DNA of 64,000 bases from Marinoscillum sp049115815 (lineage in GTDB: Bacteria; Bacteroidota; Bacteroidia; Cytophagales; Cyclobacteriaceae): positions 124,001-188,000 of the forward strand of contig JAGDZO010000014.1 of assembly GCA_049115815.1 (NCBI GenBank). Direction: 5' to 3'. The notes under the pieces are model-generated. The model searched no databases, was not told the origin of the DNA, and saw only the letters and a list, made by a program, of their open reading frames with translations. A program made the translations under genes and the position numbers. This document shows positions 42,692-51,721 of this stretch, in pieces (position 1 is the stretch's first letter; the number at the start of each line of letters is the position of its first letter).

Positions 42692-44248
42692 TCAATCTAC
42701 ATGTGCCTCTACATCTCCACCTATATTATTCTCGGTATATCCAACCAGGGTAATTTTGAAAGCATGCGCTTGAGAGGAAGTTAGATTCTCAGGAACCTCA
42801 ATCACCACGCCGCGATGATCTCTTTGCCAGTTAATCTTCTCATCTGATCCGAGCAAAACTATATTCAAAATTTCAGAGTTTAACGCACCTATATCTGTAC
42901 TTAGGGTTTTTAGAACAACTTCATCTTTTGGGTTATCCATCACTATTGCGTAAAACTCCTTATCGGACTTCTTGATATATCTAATATCTCTTGCTGTATA
43001 TTCTATTTTATGTTTCTCCACCTTGTGTCCACCCTCAGATAACCTTGTCGGCCCTTCTCCGAAGACAGTCCATGGACGGGTACCATATATGGCATCTCCA
43101 TTCACTTGCAACCATTCGCCCATCTCAGTCAACAAGTCTACCATCTCCTGTGGTATTGATCCATCAGGATTGGGTGGTACATTGAGAAGCATTAGGCCGT
43201 TTTTAGCCACTATATCCACCAATATATCTATCAACTCATTAGATGTCTTGAACTTGGCGCCCGGTCTGTAAAACCAAGCTCCTGGCGAGGTATCGGTCAA
43301 CCAAACGTTCTCTTTTGGTTGATTAGGTCTGCCTCGCTCATAATCTTTAATAGCCATAGACTCTGAAAATGTGCTTTCTTTATAGCAAACGCCTACTTCC
43401 TTGCCCCATTCCTCACCTTTGTTGTAGTAATAGGCTAAAAACTCATAGCGAGTCTCTTCATCCATATTTTCCAACCACCAGTCAAACCAAAGCAAGTCTG
43501 GCTGATATACATCAATGTATTCTTTGAGCTTGGCCCACCATTCCTTATAAAAGCGGTCTGAAGGTATGTCATCATCCAATCCATGTGGATCAGTGTAGAG
43601 ATCATAGTCTTCAGGACTAATCCCTCCGTATGCATGAGCAGGAGCAAAATATTTCCATGTAAAGGCATGGTGAAATGATGCCATAAACCTCATACCTCGT
43701 GATTCTATCTCCTTTTTTAGTTCAGCTGATGGGTCAATACCTCCATAATTCATAGAATTCCACCGGGTCACTCTGCTATCCCACATGGCAAAATTATCAT
43801 GATGCATGGCTACCGGTCCCGCAAACCGAGCTCCTGAGAGCCTAAATAATTCAGCCCATTCAGCGGCATTGAATGCTGATGGATCAAACTGCTCTATGAT
43901 ATACTTAAAACCAAACTCAGCTGGATCTCCGAATTTCTGCTTGTGATGGATGTAGTTTGTTGAAGGTTTGCCCTTTTTAGAAGGGTCCAACTTTCCATTG
44001 TCATACATTCTCATTCCATGCCATCCAGCATACCAGGTATTAGGGTCTGTCCCTTCGAAAGCTACAGATGTAGGCCCCCAATGTGTGTATATACCGAATT
44101 TGGCGTCCTTGAACCACTCTGGAACATTATATCCATTAAGGGATTCTCGGGTAGGTAAAAACTTCTTATCCTGAGCCAAGGAAACAAAAGGCATAATCAA
44201 AAATGAAAAGCACAATGCAATAAGATTGAATGAAACATTGATATTCAT
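42692..44248 (-). CDS. GH29 alpha-L-fucosidase/alpha-L-galactosidase, secreted
   Basis: This 518-residue enzyme has a signal peptide (1-25) and a GH29 barrel (FGIYTHWGPTSV near residue 51, GPVAMHHDNFAMWDS near 144). The nucleophile is expected at Asp256 in DLLWFDWW. NGLMLLNVPPNPDGSIP and a C-terminal beta-sandwich are as in the family. In porphyran loci of gut Bacteroides a GH29 enzyme acts as an exo-alpha-L-galactosidase, which is the likely job here because L-galactose, not fucose, occurs in porphyran. That substrate is inferred from context. It is 180 bases downstream of GH117 and may be in the same transcript or have its own promoter. Confidence 0.88.
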   Translation of the reverse strand: MNINVSFNLIALCFSFLIMPFVSLAQDKKFLPTRESLNGYNVPEWFKDAKFGIYTHWGPTSVAFEGTDPNTWYAGWHGMRMYDNGKLDPSKKGKPSTNYIHHKQKFGDPAEFGFKYIIEQFDPSAFNAAEWAELFRLSGARFAGPVAMHHDNFAMWDSRVTRWNSMNYGGIDPSAELKKEIESRGMRFMASFHHAFTWKYFAPAHAYGGISPEDYDLYTDPHGLDDDIPSDRFYKEWWAKLKEYIDVYQPDLLWFDWWLENMDEETRYEFLAYYYNKGEEWGKEVGVCYKESTFSESMAIKDYERGRPNQPKENVWLTDTSPGAWFYRPGAKFKTSNELIDILVDIVAKNGLMLLNVPPNPDGSIPQEMVDLLTEMGEWLQVNGDAIYGTRPWTVFGEGPTRLSEGGHKVEKHKIEYTARDIRYIKKSDKEFYAIVMDNPKDEVVLKTLSTDIGALNSEILNIVLLGSDEKINWQRDHRGVVIEVPENLTSSQAHAFKITLVGYTENNIGGDVEAHVD

Positions 44249-44428
44249 AAGTTGTAGCGTCTAGTATTACTGAAATGATTCATCATCTCAGGAAACACCA
44301 AAACTATCTTGCCAAAATCAAAAGTAGGGAGTCAGATCAATGATAATAAAGGGTGTATTTCATTAAATCTGTATGCTACCATATGTACTCATGAAATTAG
44401 AAAGCACCTTTATAACCAAAAAAGCGAA

Positions 44429-45727
44429 TCAATCTGTCCTCTGTACCGATTGAGCTCGTTCTATTCTTTTTACTTTCAGGCCATCGCTTAACCCTTTATC
44501 GAAATACACCTCAGGCTTATGCCAAACACCAGTTCTCTTAAAAAAGGGCTCGTCATAATCCAAGCTCAGATCACAATCAAATCTGGCAATGATGGAATGT
44601 TGGTTTACTCCATAGGTTCCGGCATTCACAAAGTGACAAAGCCCCCATATTATTCCTCGACCATCCTTGGTATTGGTAAAAGCATCTGGCGTAAATGGAG
44701 CTGCTGCTATCGGCGGCAATGAAACTACAGAAGCAATCTCAAAATTTACTCCATCAGGTGACCATTGCATGGTTTCGCGTTCATTTCCATCCTTGATAGC
44801 AAGAGCTGCTACTCCCCCTTTAAATGGAAAATAAGTGGTCTCATGTCCTGAATTTAAGACAGGATTGAGCGGATGTTTTGTGAAAGGCCCCAGCGGATTG
44901 TCTGCTGTGACCAGTCCATGAGCTACCGCATACTTATCTCTTATGTCTGGCCATTTGTTGTACGCTGCTTTGTAATACAAATAGATTTTGTCATTGTACA
45001 CAATTGGGTGAGGATCATGCGTGGCATCCTGATCCCATTCTCCCTTTTTGCCAAAGGGTATCACTTTGTCCGCACCATGAGTCCATGGACCATCTGGCGA
45101 ATCAGCATATGATACAGATACCGGACACCAATCTCCTCTCAGACCACTGGCCTCATCAAACGCTTGATAATAGAGGTAATACTTACCTTTCCAAACCAAG
45201 ATATCTGGTGTGGCCACAGAGCGCCAACCGGAGTTTGGTTTGTTAGGTCTTGCAACAGCGATTCCCTTTTCCTCCCATTTAAATCCATCTTCACTTGTGG
45301 CATACCATATATCGCACAAGTCCCAATCTGTCGATGGAATTTCGTCGGTAGCTTCTGCTGCTCTTCTAGCACCCAAAGGAGGTACTTTGGTAATCCTCTT
45401 AGAGTACCAAGTGTAATAGATACCATCTACCAAAATGGGTCTTGATGGATCACGTCGCGTGATGGTTCCATCACCACCATTGTTATCAAATCCCTCCAGC
45501 CGCGTATACTTAAACTGAGTAAATAATTCATTGTCGTGAGCACGCGGAGCGGGATAACTAAACATGCGCTCAGTAGCTGTACTCAATGGAAAGTCTGGCT
45601 TCTCAGTTGGCATTTTGTGCGGGAAGACCTGAGGCGCTGTTTCTAGCTCTCTAGAATTGTACTGAGGTTGGCAGGACAGCAAAACGAACGCCTGTAGAGC
45701 CATTTGTATAAATATTAAATTTTTCAT
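44429..45727 (-). CDS. ahgA: GH117 alpha-1,3-(3,6-anhydro)-L-galactosidase, lipoprotein
   Basis: This 432-residue lipoprotein (VLLSC, Cys19) is a five-bladed propeller of family GH117. It removes 3,6-anhydro-L-galactose from the non-reducing end of neoagaro-oligosaccharides. The catalytic and substrate-binding acids known from Zobellia AhgA are recognisable: Asp93 in TRRDPSRP, Asp238 in THDPHP and Glu296 in SGHETTY. It starts 4 bases after the sulfatase stop and ends the FAD oxidoreductase operon. Its presence is the strongest evidence that agarose-type chains are among the substrates of the locus. Confidence 0.92.
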   Translation of the reverse strand: MKNLIFIQMALQAFVLLSCQPQYNSRELETAPQVFPHKMPTEKPDFPLSTATERMFSYPAPRAHDNELFTQFKYTRLEGFDNNGGDGTITRRDPSRPILVDGIYYTWYSKRITKVPPLGARRAAEATDEIPSTDWDLCDIWYATSEDGFKWEEKGIAVARPNKPNSGWRSVATPDILVWKGKYYLYYQAFDEASGLRGDWCPVSVSYADSPDGPWTHGADKVIPFGKKGEWDQDATHDPHPIVYNDKIYLYYKAAYNKWPDIRDKYAVAHGLVTADNPLGPFTKHPLNPVLNSGHETTYFPFKGGVAALAIKDGNERETMQWSPDGVNFEIASVVSLPPIAAAPFTPDAFTNTKDGRGIIWGLCHFVNAGTYGVNQHSIIARFDCDLSLDYDEPFFKRTGVWHKPEVYFDKGLSDGLKVKRIERAQSVQRTD

Positions 45728-45731
45728 GCTG

Positions 45732-47189
45732 CTAGTGACCGTTTAGTGAAGTTTCAAATTCCTGTCCATTTTGAATATTGTATTGATCATGCCAATACAC
45801 CATCCACCTCTCCAAAGAGGAGTTGACGTCAATTCCCTTTCCGTTCATTTTATTCTTCAAATATTCTAATGAGTTTTTCCTTACAACTTCCATCACTTCT
45901 TCAGAATCTATTGTACCATTTTTTTCATATTTCTTCAAAGACTCCACCAACTTCCGCTTTAGGCGATTTTCCTCAATACTGAATGATTCAATTCCTATTA
46001 AGTTTGAATACTCACACGGGTCTTCCTTTAGATTATACAATTCAAATTCGGGTCGCATTTTCACCATAAACTGATTGAATGGTGCTTCAAGTTCTTGTAG
46101 GGAATCCAAATAGCAATAGAGGGTAAAGGCCGGATACATAGCCTTTTTATAGCTTGATAGCTGCATATATGGCTTTTCTGGCATTCTATTCCAGATCAAT
46201 TTGAACTGGCCATTTGTAATGCTCCGTATGTCATCAACCGCATCACCCGAGCGTCCTCTGAACCCAAACACATATTCTCTTTTCTTTTCATCTACTAAAA
46301 AGGGGTTGCCATGAAAATCCTCTGGGATTCCAAGCCCAGCAAGTTTGAGCGTGGTGGCTGCCACATCCACCAGACTCACTAATTGATCTTCTATAGACGG
46401 CTCCAATTGATTTGGATATCGCACGATCAAAGGAACTTTCAATCCTCCTTCATATAGAAATTGCTTGTCGCGAAGGTGAGGACGCCCATGGTCACCGAAA
46501 AACATGATTACTGTATTTTCCACCATTCCATCTTCTTCTAACCTGTTGAGGATTTCACCTACCAAGCTATCCATGAGCTGTACATCGTCGAGGTAATTGG
46601 CCCAATCCGCACAAAGTAAAGGGTGATCGGGATAGCAAGATTGCATGGAGATTTGCTCAGGATCTATTGGATTTGTTTTATCCTTTGAGAATGGTCGATG
46701 TGGATACTTAATCTGTATCTGGGCAAAGAAAGGTGCTTCTCCGGCTTGGCGCCAATCTGTACCGTCATAGTTAATTGCATCAGAAAAATTGTAATCAGTT
46801 TTTCCCAGTTTATCAAAACCAAAACCACTAGCGTTGGTGCAGAAATATCCAGTTCGTTGCAATCTAGACACGATAGTTTCTATTCCATTTGGCAATGGTT
46901 TTTTAATCATGGTCCGGTGAGATAGACTATTAATCGCGGTAGGATACATCCCAGTAATAAACGACGAACGACTGGATGAACAAACAGGTGCATTGGCGTA
47001 AGCGTTGGTGAAGCGCACACCCTCCGAAGCAAGATTATCCAGATTGGGCGTGCGAACATCTTGATTCCCATAGCAACCTAAGTCAGGACTGAGATCATCG
47101 GCTATGATCCAAATAATATTCGGCCGTTCAACAGCTGACTGGCAAGCGAAAGAAGTAATCAATATGATGACAATCCAACTACGGCACAT
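45732..47189 (-). CDS. S1 sulfatase with CSSSR active-site motif
   Basis: This 485-residue protein has an N-terminal lipobox-like signal (ITSFAC, Cys16), the IIADDLSPDLGCYGN metal strand and the modification motif CSSSR at Cys70. The usual proline of CxPxR is replaced by serine, which formylglycine-generating enzymes can tolerate but which is less common. The overall layout (ADDLSPDLGCYG, SSFITGMYP, FFGDHG) resembles the sulfamidase/heparan-sulfatase branch (S1_8-like). Its start overlaps the upstream propeller gene by 11 bases and GH117 follows 4 bases after the stop. Action on a sulfated galactan fragment is inferred. Confidence 0.87.
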   Translation of the reverse strand: MCRSWIVIILITSFACQSAVERPNIIWIIADDLSPDLGCYGNQDVRTPNLDNLASEGVRFTNAYANAPVCSSSRSSFITGMYPTAINSLSHRTMIKKPLPNGIETIVSRLQRTGYFCTNASGFGFDKLGKTDYNFSDAINYDGTDWRQAGEAPFFAQIQIKYPHRPFSKDKTNPIDPEQISMQSCYPDHPLLCADWANYLDDVQLMDSLVGEILNRLEEDGMVENTVIMFFGDHGRPHLRDKQFLYEGGLKVPLIVRYPNQLEPSIEDQLVSLVDVAATTLKLAGLGIPEDFHGNPFLVDEKKREYVFGFRGRSGDAVDDIRSITNGQFKLIWNRMPEKPYMQLSSYKKAMYPAFTLYCYLDSLQELEAPFNQFMVKMRPEFELYNLKEDPCEYSNLIGIESFSIEENRLKRKLVESLKKYEKNGTIDSEEVMEVVRKNSLEYLKNKMNGKGIDVNSSLERWMVYWHDQYNIQNGQEFETSLNGH

Positions 47190-48276
47190 GCTTGGTGATC
47201 TTTAATGGAATCTGAATGTTGAAAGAATGCCGCACATTGTGTTGATCGATGCTATCTGCCGCACATAGTAATGCGACAGGTTCACCATTTTCAATAAACA
47301 CTTGCGGTCGCTCCAGGTGGTCGAATTTATTATTGGTGCCATCTTCCCAAGTCACAGTCCTGTCAGATATCTCAAAATGCTTGGCTTGATTCCAATGGAT
47401 ACCGTCCTCTGAATCATAGTGAACTAGTGAAAACACCCGCTTCTTATCTATGTATTTCATACGTTTCACAATAGCTCGATATCTTCCATCTTGATACCAG
47501 ATATAGGGATCTTCTGCCGGAAACCGCTCTCCCTCAAATGTGAATACCGGATCCGGATACTTCTTAAAAGGCCCAGTTGGTGAATCGGCTATTGCCACTA
47601 AATGAACAACGGGCCCACCACCAGGTAATTTGTCTCTCTTGGCTACAGCCTTATAGACCATCAATATCTTACCATCGGCCATCTGGCAAACCGATGGATT
47701 GGAGGTCATGAGTGCATCACGAGCAGTAGAGTCACTACTGATATCTAGGACAGGTTGATCAAACCTCTTCCAAGGACCTTCAGGACTATCCGCCACAGCT
47801 ACCCCTATCCGCTGATTGTTGCGATGCTTCCAGTTGATTCGGGCTTTGCCTGGGACACTGACTATCTCTTTATCTCCGGTATTGCCCATATAATAGAGAT
47901 AGTATTTTCCATCAAACTTGTGGATCGTTGGGTTGTGGGTAGTAGCTCCGTCCCAATACTGTTTACCGCGATCCGGTAATGCAATATCCCTGTGCTCAAA
48001 AGGACCAAAAGGTGAATCAGCTACAGCATGCCCTACCTGCGAATAGTTGACCCATTCCCAACCTATATTCATCGGCCAAAATGAGTAATACATATGGTAT
48101 TTACCATCTTCTCCCACTACCAACGAACCTCCCCAAATACTAGCCGTGTCGCTTACGAATACTGATTGTGGGGACACCTTTCCAAATTCTATTTGAAAGT
48201 CTGGAGAGAGTTGCTTTTGAGGTGCTTGGCATGCAATCACACAAATCAATAAGGTTGAAAAAAGTAGTTTACTCAT
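47179..48276 (-). CDS. GH43/GH117-like five-bladed propeller, lipoprotein, putative exo-glycosidase
   Basis: This 365-residue lipoprotein (CVIAC, Cys16) is built of propeller blades with repeated motifs of the type DGKYHMYYSFW, VAVADSPEGPW and DGKYYLYYMG. Acidic residues in THNPT, PAEDPYIW and LERPQV recur at equivalent places in the C-terminal half of the protein at 54341, so they are probably catalytic. The family is in the GH43/GH117/GH32 fold group but I cannot name it. It starts 5 bases after the FAD oxidoreductase and overlaps the sulfatase. An exo-acting role on modified galactose or anhydrogalactose is plausible. Confidence 0.75.
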   Translation of the reverse strand: MSKLLFSTLLICVIACQAPQKQLSPDFQIEFGKVSPQSVFVSDTASIWGGSLVVGEDGKYHMYYSFWPMNIGWEWVNYSQVGHAVADSPFGPFEHRDIALPDRGKQYWDGATTHNPTIHKFDGKYYLYYMGNTGDKEIVSVPGKARINWKHRNNQRIGVAVADSPEGPWKRFDQPVLDISSDSTARDALMTSNPSVCQMADGKILMVYKAVAKRDKLPGGGPVVHLVAIADSPTGPFKKYPDPVFTFEGERFPAEDPYIWYQDGRYRAIVKRMKYIDKKRVFSLVHYDSEDGIHWNQAKHFEISDRTVTWEDGTNNKFDHLERPQVFIENGEPVALLCAADSIDQHNVRHSFNIQIPLKITKHVP

Positions 48277-48281
48277 AGTAC

Positions 48282-50213
48282 TTAGACTCTAAATGATCCT
48301 GGCTTGCGCATGGTTTCTTGCAATTCTTCGAGGTGATTTTCGAAAATGCCTCGCGGAGTAGCATCGTGTTTCACACAAAGTGAAGCCGCTTTGCCCACTG
48401 CCTCGCCCATCATACCACAGGTGCGCATCACCCGCACAGGCCCAAGTCCATCATTGGTCACACTGATGTCACGACCAGCCATGAATAGGTTGTTAATGTT
48501 TCTACTATAAAGAACTCTATATGGTGCCCAGTATGGGCCATTGTAGCTATGTTCTTTTCCGGTAGTAGCATATGAAATAAACTCCTGTCCTTCCATACCA
48601 TCATCAAAATCATCATGCGGACTATGAATATCAATCCCCCAAGAGCATGGAAATGCAGGATCTGGGAACTCTTTCCCTTCACGGAATTCCTTAGAGGAAA
48701 GTACCACATCTCCCATCAAACGTCGAGATTCTCGCTTTCCTGCAATAAAGGCAGACCAGCCCAATCGATGATATGGATATAATCCATCTACGTTTTTCAA
48801 TGCATCCCAAGCGCCATACATGGCCCTGAAATTGAGATCGCGAATCATCTCTACATCTGTGATTGGATTTTTGTCGAATCCACTCTCCCAAAACCATCCT
48901 CCCAGATTAGAAAGCGGATCTCTTGTAGCCCACTGTGCCTTATAGCTTTGTCGTCCCGGAAAAGGTTTATCACTCAGGTCTACTGCCCACGGACATCTTG
49001 GAAACGGTTGTTCGAAATCCCCGATTTCGCATGACATGGTCAACGCATTTTTGTCTTTACACTCACATTTCAAAACTTCTTCTTCGCTAGTAGCATCTAG
49101 GACGTTCCATAGATTGGACATTCCCATGATTTTTGAACTAGAAATCTCAAAATCTGCCCCTGCTCCAAATCCAACTACTGCATCTCCAGTGCAATCAGAA
49201 AAATACTTAGCCTTGATTCTGGTATGTCTCGCGGATCGTGTATTTTGAATAATTATAGATTGGATTGTGTCATTTTCAGTTTCTACTTTGAAAGCTCGCT
49301 CTTCAAGTAATAAAGTAATCCTTGGCTCCTTTCTGACCACTTCCAACTTTCGGTCATCGTTGTAAGATGAACCACTCTGAGCGTTTCGAGTTTTGTATTT
49401 GCTTCGCTCTATTAGATCTGGAGCTATCTCCTCTACTATTTCTCCTATCCGCGGAAAAGGTTCTTGTTTGGTATGCCCTTCAGGCCAAACTCTTACTTCC
49501 GAGCTGCCATTACCCCCAAGCACGGGTCTATCCTGAATCAAAGCCACCGTCAAGCCCAGCCTTGCTGCTGCCAAAGCTGCACATGTGCCAGCAAAACCTC
49601 CTCCTACCACAGCTAAATCAAAACTACCTCCATCATCTGGTTGATCAGGCAATCCTAAGAGCTTCCTCCTAAACTTCGTCAAGGCCTCAATATCGTTGGT
49701 AGGTTCAAAATCCAAGTCTCTACAAAACAATATGGCCTCACATCTACCCTCAAAACCTGTCAGGTCATGAAGAGCCAAATTTGCCTTCTTTCCTACCTTA
49801 ACTGTGCCTCCATCATGCCAATGCCATTCTGCATTTTTAGTACCGAATGTTTCATCCAGGGGTTCCCCATCGATATGCAACTGAAATTTACCAGGGGCAC
49901 CTTCCACTTTCCAAGGTGCTACCCAATCTCTGGTTCTGACCCAAACTCTATACTTTCCTGCTTTTGGGAATGACACTGCAGTTGTGGCATCTTCTACAGG
50001 TATCCCTAAACCGTGAGCTAATAAGTATGGAGACCCCATCAGATCCATTGATTGTTGATCGAGATCCCATCCTCCATGATTGGCAAATTGCTCTGCTTCA
50101 ATAAAGGCAAAATCACCAGTAAACTTGTTGCGATCTGTAAAACTAAAACTCGGCGTGGCAAGAAGTAAAAGTGCTGCTCGACCTGAATCTTCTATAAATT
50201 TTCGTCTTTTCAT
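48282..50213 (-). CDS. Exported FAD-dependent oxidoreductase with N-terminal binding-type domain
   Basis: This 643-residue protein begins MKRRKFIEDSGRAALLLL, a twin-arginine-type export signal. Residues about 30-170 form a beta-sandwich (AFIEAEQFANHGGW, AGKYRVWVRTRDW) like carbohydrate-binding modules. The rest is an FAD_oxidored-type flavoprotein with the dinucleotide motif VVGGGFAGTCAALAAARLG near residue 203 and a closing NLFMAGRDISVTNDGLGPVR segment. It opens the operon propeller-sulfatase-GH117. Similar flavoproteins appear in many Planctomycetes and Bacteroidota polysaccharide loci without assigned function. Sugar oxidation outside the cytoplasm is inferred. Confidence 0.8.
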   Translation of the reverse strand: MKRRKFIEDSGRAALLLLATPSFSFTDRNKFTGDFAFIEAEQFANHGGWDLDQQSMDLMGSPYLLAHGLGIPVEDATTAVSFPKAGKYRVWVRTRDWVAPWKVEGAPGKFQLHIDGEPLDETFGTKNAEWHWHDGGTVKVGKKANLALHDLTGFEGRCEAILFCRDLDFEPTNDIEALTKFRRKLLGLPDQPDDGGSFDLAVVGGGFAGTCAALAAARLGLTVALIQDRPVLGGNGSSEVRVWPEGHTKQEPFPRIGEIVEEIAPDLIERSKYKTRNAQSGSSYNDDRKLEVVRKEPRITLLLEERAFKVETENDTIQSIIIQNTRSARHTRIKAKYFSDCTGDAVVGFGAGADFEISSSKIMGMSNLWNVLDATSEEEVLKCECKDKNALTMSCEIGDFEQPFPRCPWAVDLSDKPFPGRQSYKAQWATRDPLSNLGGWFWESGFDKNPITDVEMIRDLNFRAMYGAWDALKNVDGLYPYHRLGWSAFIAGKRESRRLMGDVVLSSKEFREGKEFPDPAFPCSWGIDIHSPHDDFDDGMEGQEFISYATTGKEHSYNGPYWAPYRVLYSRNINNLFMAGRDISVTNDGLGPVRVMRTCGMMGEAVGKAASLCVKHDATPRGIFENHLEELQETMRKPGSFRV

Positions 50214-50352
50214 ATTTTCGATATTTGAAAGAGTTTGATAAAACTACAGAAGTGAAGAAGCAAACTTTGTTTAATTTGTGTTCAATGTTGATCCAAAAGA
50301 ATGAACAACATAACCTGCTGAATTTCAACCTCTTAAATTTGGTTTGAATTTA

Positions 50353-51585
50353 ATGATGAGCAATCAGAAACGTAATTTCTTAATTAAACTCATTGAAAAC
50401 CGCTTTGACAAAGGGTCTTGTCGGTCTTGGCAGAATCGTGATTTTGAGGAATTGGCATTCCAAATTAGGCACGCTACAAAAATTCGGTTAAGTGTTGCTA
50501 CTTTAAAGCGATTTTTCGGAAAGGTCAATGTCAGCTCAGATTACAAACCGCAGAATAGTACCATTGAAGCTTTAGAAGAATACGCCCATTTTGAAGAACA
50601 TTACAAACTCCACCGAGCCAATAAAAAGAAACTCACCAAGTGGGGAATTGGGACTTTGACTGGGTTCTTCATTGTAGCTATGGTTTTATGGTTTGGCATT
50701 AGTCCAAACAAACGCAAGGCACCCCAAGAAGCAATCATTTCCTTAGAAAAGATAGAAGGCAAATGTCCATCAACGGCATATTTTGAAGTGGGGATAACTG
50801 GAAGCACTGATGAAACCATCATAGACTTTGGAGATCAATCAACTCCAATTGGTATATCATCTAAAATGAATAAAATCGAACATTTCTATGATTTTCCTGG
50901 CTATTTCAGACCTTCGGTTAAGCATAAAGCTCATATAATAAGTAAGCCTCTGGAAGTACTTATTGAAACAAATGATTGGCAAGCATTTGCTAATTATTAT
51001 GATAACGCAGACAAGCGCTTCTATCCTATTCCTTTTAGTCCTACCAATGAAAGCGAACTATTCCATATTACGCCAAAACGCCTTAAGAGCTTAGGTTTAG
51101 ACACAACAGCTATAGTGGTGGTAAGGTTAGCGAATTATAAAAAGACGACTACTTCAGCGGATGCTTTTGAATACAAAACACGAATAAAGAATGATGTTTT
51201 CTGGCCTGGAGTCAGGTGTTACTCTTCTATCATCACGATAGAAGGAACGGCTGGAAAAGTAGAATTCAAACTAGTAGGCGAAGGTTGTAGCGGTTTTAGT
51301 CAAGCGATATTGAAAGATGAACATTTGGCTATCGAACCTACGTCATTGGTAATCAACCCGAATGAATGGAGCTCAATCGAAATCAACAATAATGGTCAGA
51401 ATTTAACACTAAGCGTAAATGACGAGCCTCGATTTTCTAAAAATTATAAAAGTAGCCTTGGAACACTCATCGGTACTTCCATTGTCTTTCACGGTAGTGG
51501 ATCTGTAGAGCATATTTCGCTGAAAAGTAAGGGCATTATGCAATTCAAATTTTTAGAGACCAATCAGAGCGAAACACTTCAGTAA
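50353..51585 (+). CDS. Membrane-anchored protein with putative N-terminal DNA-binding domain and extracytoplasmic PKD-like sensor
   Basis: This roughly 410-residue protein has a cytoplasmic N-terminal domain (about 1-95) containing IRLSVATLKRFFGKVN and STIEALEEYAHF, a pattern I associate with helix-turn-helix-like domains of Bacteroidota. One transmembrane helix follows (GIGTLTGFFIVAMVLWFGI, about 98-117). The outer part has a PKD-like domain (IIDFGDQSTPIGI) and a laminin-G-like beta-sandwich (from about 260). Starts at 50344 (TTG), 50353 and 50356 are possible; a perfect TAAATTTG box lies at 50334-50341, which would make a very short leader. It could be a one-component regulator of the locus. 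Confidence 0.6.
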   Translation: MMSNQKRNFLIKLIENRFDKGSCRSWQNRDFEELAFQIRHATKIRLSVATLKRFFGKVNVSSDYKPQNSTIEALEEYAHFEEHYKLHRANKKKLTKWGIGTLTGFFIVAMVLWFGISPNKRKAPQEAIISLEKIEGKCPSTAYFEVGITGSTDETIIDFGDQSTPIGISSKMNKIEHFYDFPGYFRPSVKHKAHIISKPLEVLIETNDWQAFANYYDNADKRFYPIPFSPTNESELFHITPKRLKSLGLDTTAIVVVRLANYKKTTTSADAFEYKTRIKNDVFWPGVRCYSSIITIEGTAGKVEFKLVGEGCSGFSQAILKDEHLAIEPTSLVINPNEWSSIEINNNGQNLTLSVNDEPRFSKNYKSSLGTLIGTSIVFHGSGSVEHISLKSKGIMQFKFLETNQSETLQ

Positions 51586-51672
51586 TTTCCTTTGGCCTAA
51601 GCTATAGTTAAGAAATTAAACATGCCCCCAAATAATACACTTTTGCCCCCTCATTACATTTGAATCTCAAGC

Positions 51673-51680
51673 TAGTTTTG
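51673..51680 (+). promoter_or_regulatory. -7 box upstream of the second GH16 gene
   Basis: TAGTTTTG is a perfect match to TAnnTTTG and lies 41 bases before the GH16 start codon. A TTTG further upstream is spaced by 27 bases, too far for a standard -33 element. Confidence 0.45.
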
Positions 51681-51721
51681 TGAGATATTAATACACTCAA
51701 CTAGTAAGGTTCAAAAAAGCT

